Source: Moraxellaceae bacterium (lineage in GTDB: Bacteria > Pseudomonadota > Gammaproteobacteria > Pseudomonadales > Moraxellaceae). From it: 64,000 nucleotides of DNA. The notes beneath the pieces are model-generated. The model was not told the origin of the DNA, ran no database searches, and saw nothing but the letters and a program-made list of their open reading frames with translations. The stretch's first letter is position 1. The number at the start of each line of letters is the position of its first letter. Below, in pieces: positions 34,877 through 43,001 of the stretch. A program made the position numbers and the translations under genes. The DNA lies in NCBI GenBank assembly GCA_024234595.1, contig JACKNZ010000010.1:1-64000 (forward strand), written 5' to 3'.

Positions 34877-35821
34877 ATGTCGGTTTATACAGCGTTATCA
34901 TTGGCAGATATTGAGCAGATTGGTGCGGCCTATGGCCTTCGGCTAACGCAGTATCAAGCAATTCACAGTGGCATCGAAAATAGCAATTATTTTGTACACA
35001 CTGACGATGGTCGTGAGTTTGTGTTGACCTTGTTTGAAGAATTAAATGTCCAAGAAGCGGCTTTTTTAGCACCTTTACTACAACACTTGCAACAAGCAGG
35101 GATTAAAGTGGCCGCGCCTTTGATAGCTAACAATGGTCAAAGTCTGTTAATGTATCATGATAAACCTGTACAACTTGCACCGCGTATTAAAGGCCAACAT
35201 CCCGAGCAAGTAACCCAAAAACAAGCACAAGAAATGGGGCAGCAACTGGCTAAGCTGCATTTAGCTCTTAAAAAATACCCGCTCAAACGACCTAATGCTC
35301 ATGGAGCAACATGGTGGCAAAAAGAAGCAGCCAAGGCGCGTAATGCAATGAGTAGCATTGAGCAACTGATTTTAGATACCGTACTTAATGACTTTAAAGA
35401 AACCGTTGAAGATTTTGAAGATTTGCCCAAAGGCTTAATTCATGGCGATTTGTTTAGAGATAATACCTTGTTTGATGGCGATGAATTATGTGCAATTTTG
35501 GATTTTTCTGAAACGAGTAAAGATTACTGCTTATTAGATGTGGCCATTACCGCCAATGATTTTTGTAGCAATTGGCCGAATGTCAGCTTAAATCAAGCCT
35601 TATATCAAGCATTTTTGGCAGGATACAGCAGCGTTCGACCGTTAACCGAGGACGAAAAACAAGTATTACCTACCTTTTTGGCCATGGCGGCTACTCGTTT
35701 TTGGTTATCACGTTTGAGTGTTGCCAAGCGCAACGCGCTGGAAGGGCGAACTGGTGATGAGGTTTTACAAAAAGACCCGCAACAAATGTTTGAAATGGTT
35801 AAGGCACGCTTGGCAGAATAA
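34877..35821 (+). CDS. thrB: Homoserine kinase (ThrB type II, APH fold)
   Basis: A 314-residue kinase of the aminoglycoside-phosphotransferase fold used by Pseudomonas-type bacteria for homoserine phosphorylation in threonine synthesis. MSVYTALSLADIEQIGAAYG, HSGIENSNYFVHT, the Brenner-type catalytic loop GLIHGDLFRDNTLFDG and the metal-binding ILDFSE motif are present. It lies 9 bases before a CvfB-like gene, with which it is probably cotranscribed. Other threonine genes are not nearby. Confidence 0.92.
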   Translation: MSVYTALSLADIEQIGAAYGLRLTQYQAIHSGIENSNYFVHTDDGREFVLTLFEELNVQEAAFLAPLLQHLQQAGIKVAAPLIANNGQSLLMYHDKPVQLAPRIKGQHPEQVTQKQAQEMGQQLAKLHLALKKYPLKRPNAHGATWWQKEAAKARNAMSSIEQLILDTVLNDFKETVEDFEDLPKGLIHGDLFRDNTLFDGDELCAILDFSETSKDYCLLDVAITANDFCSNWPNVSLNQALYQAFLAGYSSVRPLTEDEKQVLPTFLAMAATRFWLSRLSVAKRNALEGRTGDEVLQKDPQQMFEMVKARLAE

Positions 35822-35830
35822 GAGAATATT

Positions 35831-36670
35831 ATGGTAAATATTGGTCAACACAATCAATTAGAAGTGGTAGAACAGCTCAAAAATAGCTTTTTACTCGCAG
35901 GTGGTCGATACGGCGATATTGCACTTGTCAAACAAGAAGCCCCACAAGGCACGCGTGTAGGCCAAATACTTACGGCCTTTGTGTTTATTGACCAAGACGG
36001 TTATTTAGTGGCAACAACACATCAGCCCTTGGCGCAAGTAGGGCAAGTGGCATGGCTCAAAGTGATTGATGTTACGCCACAAGGGGCTTATTTGGATTGG
36101 GGATTGGGAGAAGAAGATGCTTTGTTTTTGCCTCGCCAAGAGCAACAAAATCCTGTAGAACTCAACCGTTATTGTTTGGTGTATCTGTGTTTTAATGAGC
36201 AAAAAGGTATTTATGCCACCACGTATTTAAATGATTTTTTGCAAGATAATGCCAGTGAGTTTAAGCAAGGCGATAAAGTGTCGATATTGGTTGCCAATCA
36301 AACAGAATTAGGCTTTAAAGTCATTGTTAATCACCGTTATTGGGGATTATTGTATGCCAATGAAGTTTTTCAGCCGCTCCACAAGGGCCAAACTCTGACC
36401 GCTTATGTCAAAAAGCTGCGTGATGACCAACGACTTGATATCTCGTTGCAGCCTTTGGGATTTGCCAAAGTCGAAGGTATTACAGGCGATATTTTAGAAA
36501 AACTCAAACAGCAGCGTGGTTATTTGGCTTTGAGTGACAAAAGCAGCCCTGACGCCATTTATGCCGCTTTTGGAGTCAGTAAAAAAGTATTTAAGCAGGC
36601 GATTGGCACTTTGTTTAAACAACACAAAATTAGTATTGAGGCAGATGGTATTCGTTTGCTATCAAAATAG
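35831..36670 (+). CDS. CvfB-like S1-domain RNA-binding protein
   Basis: A 279-residue protein of the CvfB family with several S1-like beta barrels (VAWLKVIDVTPQGAYLDWGL; GDKVSILVANQTELGFKVIV; LHKGQTLTAYVKKLRDDQRL) and a C-terminal winged helix (YAAFGVSKKVFKQAIGTLFK). Relatives affect virulence and ribosome-linked functions in Firmicutes; the role here is unknown. Cotranscribed with thrB. Confidence 0.88.
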   Translation: MVNIGQHNQLEVVEQLKNSFLLAGGRYGDIALVKQEAPQGTRVGQILTAFVFIDQDGYLVATTHQPLAQVGQVAWLKVIDVTPQGAYLDWGLGEEDALFLPRQEQQNPVELNRYCLVYLCFNEQKGIYATTYLNDFLQDNASEFKQGDKVSILVANQTELGFKVIVNHRYWGLLYANEVFQPLHKGQTLTAYVKKLRDDQRLDISLQPLGFAKVEGITGDILEKLKQQRGYLALSDKSSPDAIYAAFGVSKKVFKQAIGTLFKQHKISIEADGIRLLSK

Positions 36671-36698
36671 TACATAAAAAACAACAAGATTACCGACC

Positions 36699-37793
36699 AT
36701 GAATAACTTTTTAAACCTTTTATTAAGCACTAACAAACAACAGCGTTTGCGTATTCGTCGTTCGTTGTTGGCGAGTTTGGTGTTTTTTATTTCTATCAAT
36801 AGTGTGTTGTTTTTATCACTTATGGATAGAGTACCTGTGACAACGGCACAGTTTTTATCCTTAGGGATGATGTTGTCTTGTGTTTTATTTTATGGGATTT
36901 TGCGAAGCGGATTTAATTTGCATTTTAAAGAACCTGCCTTAACCATGCCACAAATTGTGATGGCAATGACATGGATTTGTATTGCTTATGCCACCACAGG
37001 TTTAGCACACCAAAGTACCTTGATGTTATTTGCTTTGGTGATGGTGTTTGGTATTTTTGTGATGAATACGCGCAATATTATTATTGCCACGGTGTATAGC
37101 ATTTTGGCTATCGCCATTACTATGACTTATAAAATCTCTACTGAGCCAAATATTTATTTGTGGGATGTTGAACTGGTTACTTTTTTAATGTTTGCAGCCA
37201 TGATGACAACAATTGCTACTTTGTCTTTGCAACTCACTCAAATGAAAAACAGGCTTAAATCGCAAAAACAAGATTTAGAGATTGCAGTCACTCAAATTCA
37301 AAAAATCGCTGCTTATGACGAATTAACAGGATTGATTAACCGTCGTCGCATGACCGAAGTATTGGCGGAGCATAGTCGTAACCATAGCCGTCAAACCGAT
37401 GGTTTTGCGATTGCGATGATAGATTTAGACCACTTTAAAAGTATTAACGATAATTATGGTCATGCCATTGGCGACAAAGTATTAGCTATTTTTGGGGAGT
37501 CTGCCCGACGTGTATTACGAGAAATTGATGTGTTGAGCCGTTGGGGAGGAGAGGAGTTTTTATTGTTGATGCCCAAAACCAATAACGGCCACCCCAATGT
37601 AGGAATTGAACGATTACGAGCTTATTTGGCGTGTATAGAGGTAAGCTCAGAGTTACCCAATCTGCGTATCCAATTTTCGGTAGGTTTTACTTGTCATCAA
37701 GTGGGTGAGTCTATTTATGACACGATTAAACGTGCTGACGGTGCTCTTTATAAGGCTAAAGCCCAAGGACGCAATTGTACGGTGCTTAATTAA
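36699..37793 (+). CDS. Membrane-bound diguanylate cyclase (GGDEF)
   Basis: A 364-residue protein with six predicted transmembrane helices (residues about 20-185), a short coiled coil (about 190-205) and a GGDEF domain. The catalytic motif is GGEEF, preceded five residues earlier by an intact inhibitory site REID, so it should make cyclic di-GMP with product inhibition. No EAL domain. The membrane part resembles MASE-type sensory domains with an unknown signal. It ends at a hairpin shared with the convergent znuA. Confidence 0.92.
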   Translation: MNNFLNLLLSTNKQQRLRIRRSLLASLVFFISINSVLFLSLMDRVPVTTAQFLSLGMMLSCVLFYGILRSGFNLHFKEPALTMPQIVMAMTWICIAYATTGLAHQSTLMLFALVMVFGIFVMNTRNIIIATVYSILAIAITMTYKISTEPNIYLWDVELVTFLMFAAMMTTIATLSLQLTQMKNRLKSQKQDLEIAVTQIQKIAAYDELTGLINRRRMTEVLAEHSRNHSRQTDGFAIAMIDLDHFKSINDNYGHAIGDKVLAIFGESARRVLREIDVLSRWGGEEFLLLMPKTNNGHPNVGIERLRAYLACIEVSSELPNLRIQFSVGFTCHQVGESIYDTIKRADGALYKAKAQGRNCTVLN

Positions 37794-37795
37794 CA

Positions 37796-37829
37796 GGACT
37801 TAGGCATTTTGCTGGAATACTTAAGTCCT
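37796..37829. repeat. MITE relic / hairpin between convergent genes
   Basis: AGGACTTAGGC and ACTTAAGTCCT lie about 12 bases apart with the inverted AGGACTTA/TAAGTCCT ends of the MITE-like repeat. It fills the space between the stops of the diguanylate cyclase and znuA and may end both transcripts. Confidence 0.5.
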
Positions 37830-37836
37830 AGTTAAG

Positions 37837-38691
37837 TTATTTAATACAATCATAAATGGCTTGCGCCATTAGTCCAAAACCTTGTTCATAACTACTTGCC
37901 ATATTAAATGTTTCATCAATCATCACATAACGACCATGATTGCCAAACACTTTATCGGCTAAACCTTTATCAAATTGCGGTTCGGTTAATAAACATTGTA
38001 AACCTTGTTGTCTCACTTGTTGTTTTAGCTGAAAAATGTGTTTAGCACTCGGTTTTTGCTCGGGGCTAATGCTAATACTGCCTTGATATTTTAGTCCCAA
38101 AGGACGTTCTAAATACTGATAAGCATCGTGATAAGCCACATAATTACGCTGGCTTAAGCCTTTAAATTTTTCCTGAATCTGTTGTAGCTGAGCGAGTGTT
38201 TTTTGCTCAAAAGCCTGTGCATTTTGTTGGTATTGTTTGGCGTGTTGAGGATTTTGTTGACCACGTTTTTGGGCAATGGCATAGGCTAAAGCAATGGCAT
38301 TGTGTGGATTAAGCCATAAATGACCATCCACTGTATTGGCTTGCGCTTGATGGGTATTTAAATCGCGCCATGCTAATTTTTGTAGTTTAGGAATCAGTTC
38401 AAAGCTTAAAACATTTGGTAATGGTTTAAGCGTTTGTTGTAAAAAGTTTTCATGGCTATTACCCACCCAAATAATCAAACTCGCTTTTTGTAATAAAGCC
38501 CGTTGTGACGGTTTAAGGGAGTAGTGATGTGCGGATGCACCTGCGGGCAACAATTGTATTGGCTGTTCAATACCCCGCGTGACCTCTTGAGCAATTAAGG
38601 TTAAAGGTTTGATGGTGGTGACAATTTGTGCAGATGCGGCATTGCTAATGACTAATAGACTAACAGTAGCAAAAAAATGTTTGATCGACAT
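37837..38691 (-). CDS. znuA: Zinc ABC transporter, periplasmic binding protein
   Basis: A 284-residue ZnuA-type metal-binding protein with signal peptide (residues 1-21, ending ASA). The metal-site histidines are visible in AGASAHHYSLKPSQ, VDGHLWLNPHNA and YVAYHDAYQYLER. The usual His-rich loop is short or absent. It delivers zinc to ZnuB/ZnuC and diverges from zur-znuC-znuB with a shared Zur box in the 69-base gap. Confidence 0.93.
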   Translation of the reverse strand: MSIKHFFATVSLLVISNAASAQIVTTIKPLTLIAQEVTRGIEQPIQLLPAGASAHHYSLKPSQRALLQKASLIIWVGNSHENFLQQTLKPLPNVLSFELIPKLQKLAWRDLNTHQAQANTVDGHLWLNPHNAIALAYAIAQKRGQQNPQHAKQYQQNAQAFEQKTLAQLQQIQEKFKGLSQRNYVAYHDAYQYLERPLGLKYQGSISISPEQKPSAKHIFQLKQQVRQQGLQCLLTEPQFDKGLADKVFGNHGRYVMIDETFNMASSYEQGFGLMAQAIYDCIK

Positions 38692-38721
38692 AACAGAGAA
38701 TACAGCTTTAGGTATTGAGCA

Positions 38722-38745
38722 TGGAATGTTATATTATTACATTAA
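38722..38745. promoter_or_regulatory. Zur box between znuA and zur
   Basis: GAATGTTATATTATTACATT is an almost perfect palindrome matching the gammaproteobacterial Zur site (AATGTTATA-n-TATAACATT). It is placed to control both divergent transcripts. Confidence 0.85.
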
Positions 38746-38760
38746 TTTTGCTTTTTTTCT

Positions 38761-39252
38761 ATGAAGACTGTTATGAGTCAACACGCTTTTCATCCCCATC
38801 ATCATGAACATTGTATTCATGAGGCTTTACATGCTGCTGAAGCATTATGTGCTGAACGTGGTGTGCGTTTAACACCCATTCGTAAACGGGTTTTAGAATT
38901 AGTATGGGCAAGCCATAAGCCATTAGGCGCGTATGTTATTTTGGAAAAGTTGACCGATGAGGGGCATAAGCCTGCACCACCAACGGTGTATCGTGCTTTA
39001 GAGTTTTTATTGGAGCAGGGCTTAATTCATCGGATTGCTTCATTAAATGCATTTTTAGGCTGTGTCCATCCCTCCGAACAGCATTTGGCGTGTTTCTTTT
39101 TGTGTCAGCAGTGTGGTAATGCCGAAGAGTTGCAAAATAGCGAGGTGTTGCAACAAGAGTTACAACAACGGGCGGCTAGCAATGGCTTTTTAATTCGTCA
39201 GCCGATTTTAGAAGTGACGGGGCTGTGTAAGCAGTGTCAACACCATGAGTGA
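38761..39252 (+). CDS. zur: Zinc uptake regulator Zur (Fur family)
   Basis: A 163-residue Fur-family repressor with a His-rich N-terminal extension (HPHHHEHCIHEALH), winged helix with PAPPTVYRALEFLLEQGLIH, and the structural zinc cysteines CQQCG and CKQC. It represses znu genes when zinc is plentiful. It is the first gene of zur-znuC-znuB, overlapping znuC by 8 bases, and is likely autoregulated by the box before it. An ATG at 38773 is a possible later start. Confidence 0.94.
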   Translation: MKTVMSQHAFHPHHHEHCIHEALHAAEALCAERGVRLTPIRKRVLELVWASHKPLGAYVILEKLTDEGHKPAPPTVYRALEFLLEQGLIHRIASLNAFLGCVHPSEQHLACFFLCQQCGNAEELQNSEVLQQELQQRAASNGFLIRQPILEVTGLCKQCQHHE

Positions 39253-40012
39253 AACTTTAGTAGAGCTGAAACAAGTCCAATTAGTCGCCGAACAACGCAC
39301 GATTTTGCGTGATATTGATTTGGTGTTATCTCGTGGTCAAATTGTGACCTTGATTGGTCCAAATGGTTCGGGAAAATCTTCATTGGTCAAAATCGTGGTG
39401 GGCTTACTCAAGGTTAGTGCAGGGCAGCGGCTATTAGTGCCAAAGTTGCGGATTGGCTATATGCCTCAAGCACTGAAATTAGATAAGTCTTTACCATTAA
39501 CGGTACGACATTTCTTGCAACTTAGTCGCACCAAGCCTGCACCAATCGATTTGTTAATTGCCCTTAATGATGTTGGTGCAGAGCATTTATTAGAACAATC
39601 GATTCATACTTTATCGGGTGGTGAGTGGCAACGAGTCTTGCTAGCGCGTGCCTTATTACAAAAGCCCGATTTATTGGTGTTGGATGAGCCAATGCAAGGG
39701 GTGGATTTAACAGGCCAAGAAGAGTTGTATAATTTAATTGCCCAATTACCCGAAAAATATCAGTGTGGGGTGTTAATGGTCTCGCATGATTTGCATTTGG
39801 TGATGGCGGCAACCGATAGTGTGATTTGTTTAAATGGCCATATTTGTTGTCATGGCCATCCAGAGTCAGTCAGTAATCATCCTGAGTATTTGCGTTTGTT
39901 TGGTTTGCAAGGTAGCAAAGGCTTAGCGGTGTATAGTCACCATCACGACCATCAACATGATGCTCATGGTTGTGTTCATCCGCACCATTCACCTGTTAAA
40001 CAAGAGTCATAA
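39245..40012 (+). CDS. znuC: Zinc ABC transporter ATP-binding protein
   Basis: A 255-residue ABC ATPase with Walker A GPNGSGKSSLVK, signature LSGGEWQRVLLARAL, Walker B LLVLDEP and the H-loop VSHD. The last 20 residues are His-rich (HHHDHQHDAHGCVHPHH), a common mark of zinc importers. It overlaps zur and lies three bases before znuB. Confidence 0.95.
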   Translation: MSETLVELKQVQLVAEQRTILRDIDLVLSRGQIVTLIGPNGSGKSSLVKIVVGLLKVSAGQRLLVPKLRIGYMPQALKLDKSLPLTVRHFLQLSRTKPAPIDLLIALNDVGAEHLLEQSIHTLSGGEWQRVLLARALLQKPDLLVLDEPMQGVDLTGQEELYNLIAQLPEKYQCGVLMVSHDLHLVMAATDSVICLNGHICCHGHPESVSNHPEYLRLFGLQGSKGLAVYSHHHDHQHDAHGCVHPHHSPVKQES

Positions 40013-40015
40013 ATC

Positions 40016-40813
40016 ATGTGGGAATTATTATGGCCTGCATGGTTAGCAGGTTCGTTATTGGCCTTAGTGGCCGCACCATTAGGTTGTTTGTTGGTGTGGC
40101 GACGTTTGGCATATTTTGGTGATAGTTTGTCGCACGCAACCTTATTAGGTGTGGCCTTAAGCTTGTGGCTACATATTCCTGTTTGGGGCGGATTGGTAGC
40201 GGTTTGTGTGATGATTGCCTTGATTTTGGCGAGTTTGTTGGCTAAACGTCAATTGCCATCAGATGCTTTGTTAATGGCGGTATCAACGACAACTTTGAGT
40301 GCAGGTCTGATTGCCATTAGTAAAATGGATGAAGTGCGAGTAGATTTGTTAAGTTACTTGTTTGGTGATTTATTAAGTATTAGTAGTACCGATTTACCTG
40401 TGTTCGTCAGTTGCTTGGGCTTAGTGTTGTTGGGGTTAGCTTATTTTTGGCGTGATTTATTATTGACTACAATTGATGAAGAGTTGGCTTTTGTTGAAGG
40501 CCTACCTGTCACCAAATTACGTTTATTATTGCTCATTTTGCTGGCTTTGGTAGTGACGGTGGCGATGAAAGCTGTCGGTAGTTTGTTAATTACCGCGTTA
40601 TTAGTCATTCCTAGTTTAGTGGCACGCCCCTTAGTCAATACCCCCACACAAATGGTATTATTAGCGGCAATGACAGGAGTAACCGCTGTGAGTGGTGGCT
40701 TGTTATCGAGTTTTTATTGGGATACGCCTGTTGGGGCAAGTATTGTTGTCAGCGCAGCGTTGTTATTTGTTTTAGCTCAAGTCAACGTGTTGATTACTCG
40801 CTTGAAAGCTTGA
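40016..40813 (+). CDS. znuB: Zinc ABC transporter permease
   Basis: A 265-residue permease of the ABC-3 family with seven to eight membrane segments. LGCLLVWRRLAYFGDSLSHA and LITALLVIPSLVARPL are typical of ZnuB. It is the last gene of the zur-znuC-znuB operon and works with ZnuA and ZnuC. Confidence 0.95.
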   Translation: MWELLWPAWLAGSLLALVAAPLGCLLVWRRLAYFGDSLSHATLLGVALSLWLHIPVWGGLVAVCVMIALILASLLAKRQLPSDALLMAVSTTTLSAGLIAISKMDEVRVDLLSYLFGDLLSISSTDLPVFVSCLGLVLLGLAYFWRDLLLTTIDEELAFVEGLPVTKLRLLLLILLALVVTVAMKAVGSLLITALLVIPSLVARPLVNTPTQMVLLAAMTGVTAVSGGLLSSFYWDTPVGASIVVSAALLFVLAQVNVLITRLKA

Positions 40814-40843
40814 TTTAGGTATTATTTTTAAAAGAGAACAATT

Positions 40844-41542
40844 ATGGGCGCACAGTGGAAAGCCAAACACAAAGAAGTCGCGGCAAATGCCAAAGGTAAA
40901 ATTTTTGGTAAATTGTCTAAAGAAATTATGGTTGCTGCGCGTAATGGTGCTGATCCTGCCATGAATCCGCGTTTACGTTTAGCGGTAGAACAAGCGAAAA
41001 AAGCCTCTATGCCACGTGATACGCTAGAGCGTGCTATCAAAAAAGGTGCAGGCTTGTTGGATGGTGGCATTAACTTTGAAAAAGTTACCTACGAAGGTTT
41101 TGCCCCGCATCGTGTACCAATTATTGTTGAATGTTTAACTGATAATGTAAACCGTACCATTTCGAGTATGCGTGTTTTATTTCGTAAAGGGCAGTTGGGT
41201 GCATCGGGTTCAGTGGCTTGGGATTTCGATCATTTAGGTATGATTGAAGCCTCTCCTGCCAAAGCAGATGCGGATGCCGAATTAGCCGCGATTGAAGCAG
41301 GTGCAGATGACTTTGAAGTGGATGAAGACGGCGAAGTGTTATTTTATACGGCAATGGCTGATTTAGACCTTGTTTGTCGTGAACTGCCCAATCAAGGCTT
41401 TACTGTAAACTCGGCTAAGTTGGGTTATCGTGCTAAAAATCCTGTGGCTTTAAGTGATGCCGAACGTGAAGAGGTTGAAGCATTTTTAGAAGCAATGGAT
41501 TCTGATGATGATGTTCAGCATGTTTATGTTGGTTTAGCCTAA
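40844..41542 (+). CDS. YebC/PmpR family regulator
   Basis: A 232-residue YebC-family protein ([20 protein letters not shown], then [56 protein letters not shown]). These proteins act as transcription regulators or help ribosomes past proline-rich stalls. The start MGAQWKAK (rather than MAGHSKWAN) is that of the YeeN-like subgroup. It lies 30 bases after znuB and may be read from the same transcript; a strong terminator follows at 41707. Confidence 0.93.
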   Translation: MGAQWKAKHKEVAANAKGKIFGKLSKEIMVAARNGADPAMNPRLRLAVEQAKKASMPRDTLERAIKKGAGLLDGGINFEKVTYEGFAPHRVPIIVECLTDNVNRTISSMRVLFRKGQLGASGSVAWDFDHLGMIEASPAKADADAELAAIEAGADDFEVDEDGEVLFYTAMADLDLVCRELPNQGFTVNSAKLGYRAKNPVALSDAEREEVEAFLEAMDSDDDVQHVYVGLA

Positions 41543-41706
41543 AATTCACTTGACTAATAAAATATTGTTAGCCAATATCGGGATATTATGAACACTTTAT
41601 TATTGATTTCCGTCCGAGTGAAAAATGTACTGCGAGCTGCGGTATGGTGTCACTCGTCTGTATTTTGGCGGCAAAAATCACAGATAAAGTAAAAGAATCC
41701 CCACCC

Positions 41707-41735
41707 AAAGGCCGCTGTTAGCGGCCTTTTTTTTT
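41707..41735 (+). terminator. Intrinsic terminator downstream of the YebC-type gene
   Basis: AAAGGCCGC and GCGGCCTTT form a perfect 9-bp stem with loop TGTTA followed by a run of T. It ends 11 bases before the permease start codon. Confidence 0.88.
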
Positions 41736-41746
41736 GGAGCTGACAA

Positions 41747-42652
41747 ATGGAAGAACCCCCACCGACACCGATAATAAGTCGTTATTTATTATTGGTTTTT
41801 ATTTGGTCAACTACGCCTTTAGCCGTGGTATTAAGCATTAAAGATTTGCATCCGATGTGGGCTTTAGCGTGTCGTTTTGCTTTAGCTGCGCCTTTATCCG
41901 CTTTGTGCTTAAAATTATTAGGTGAACATTTACCGTTAACTAAACAAGCATTACGCAGTTATGTGGCAGGTACATTAAGTTTGTTTGGTGCCATGACCTT
42001 TACTTATTTAGGGGCTGCTTATTTGCCATCAAGCCTCATTTCTTTGTTATTTGGCTTGTCGCCGCTCATGGTAGGTATATTGGCGCATGGGGTGTTAAAA
42101 ACTCAATTATTACGCATGGAGCAATGGTTAGGCTTGGTCTTGGCATTTATGGGATTGATGGTTATTTTTAATCATGGTAGCCAAGGTCAAGCGCAAAGCT
42201 TAGGTATTGTTTTTGTGTTATTAGGGGTGAGTTGTTATATTGTGTCGGTATTTTGGGTTAAACACGAAAATGCTAATTTGCATCCCTTAGCACAAACGAC
42301 TGGCTCATTAATATTGTCAGCAATCGCAATGATGTTTGTATTACCTTTTTATTGGTACGACAAACCAACGCATATTCCTAGTACAGTGACTTTATTAGCG
42401 TTGTTTTATAGTGTGGCAATGGCCTCAGTAGTAGCGATGTTTTGTTATTTTTATTTAATCAAAACCTTAGCACCAGCAACGGTTTCTTTGACCACTTTTA
42501 TTACGCCTGTCTTGGCGTTGGTGTGGGGGTTTTGGTTGAATGGCGAGCGTTTTAGTATATTTACAGCAATAGGCATGGCGGTGATTATGTTGGGAATGTG
42601 TGCTTACTTTCTCCAAGAAATTAAATCAGTGCTATTTGTCAAAAACGCTTGA
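41747..42652 (+). CDS. DMT-superfamily (EamA) transporter
   Basis: A 301-residue inner-membrane protein with about ten transmembrane helices in two EamA repeats (YLLLVFIWSTTPLAVVLSIK at the start; FITPVLALVWGFWLNGERFS in the second half). Family members export amino acids or metabolites; the substrate is unknown. GGAG at 41736 precedes the ATG. Stands alone between a terminator and GC-rich repeats. Confidence 0.88.
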   Translation: MEEPPPTPIISRYLLLVFIWSTTPLAVVLSIKDLHPMWALACRFALAAPLSALCLKLLGEHLPLTKQALRSYVAGTLSLFGAMTFTYLGAAYLPSSLISLLFGLSPLMVGILAHGVLKTQLLRMEQWLGLVLAFMGLMVIFNHGSQGQAQSLGIVFVLLGVSCYIVSVFWVKHENANLHPLAQTTGSLILSAIAMMFVLPFYWYDKPTHIPSTVTLLALFYSVAMASVVAMFCYFYLIKTLAPATVSLTTFITPVLALVWGFWLNGERFSIFTAIGMAVIMLGMCAYFLQEIKSVLFVKNA

Positions 42653-42663
42653 TGTTTGTTGTT

Positions 42664-42712
42664 GACCCTAACCTCCCCTTGAAAAGGGGGAGATTTAGAT
42701 TTAGAGGGGGTT
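42664..42712. repeat. GC-rich interspersed hairpin repeat
   Basis: ACCCTAACCTCCCCTTGAAA and AGGGGGAGATTTAG then TTTAGAGGGGGTT repeat the modules at 209-318 in inverse orientation. The rest of the gap to 43001 shows no gene. Confidence 0.7.
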
Positions 42713-43001
42713 AAAACAAGAACTTGACAGCCCTGCCTCCGAGGAGGGGAATTTCATCGTTATAGTCCTAATTGAAGCCACTGTGCATTCGCTTGATAAA
42801 AATCATCAAAAATGTGATGCTAAGCACAAAAAATATGTAAGAATTAAAAAAGAGCTAACATTAAAAAGCTCATCAAGATTTTAGATTAGTTAGATAAATG
42901 AATGGATGGTTAGCCGCTAACAAAATTATTTGCAGCAATATTTGAACAGCAAATAGTTTGGGGGCTTACCTTAATATTTACTTTTTGATTATTGGCTAGT
43001 A

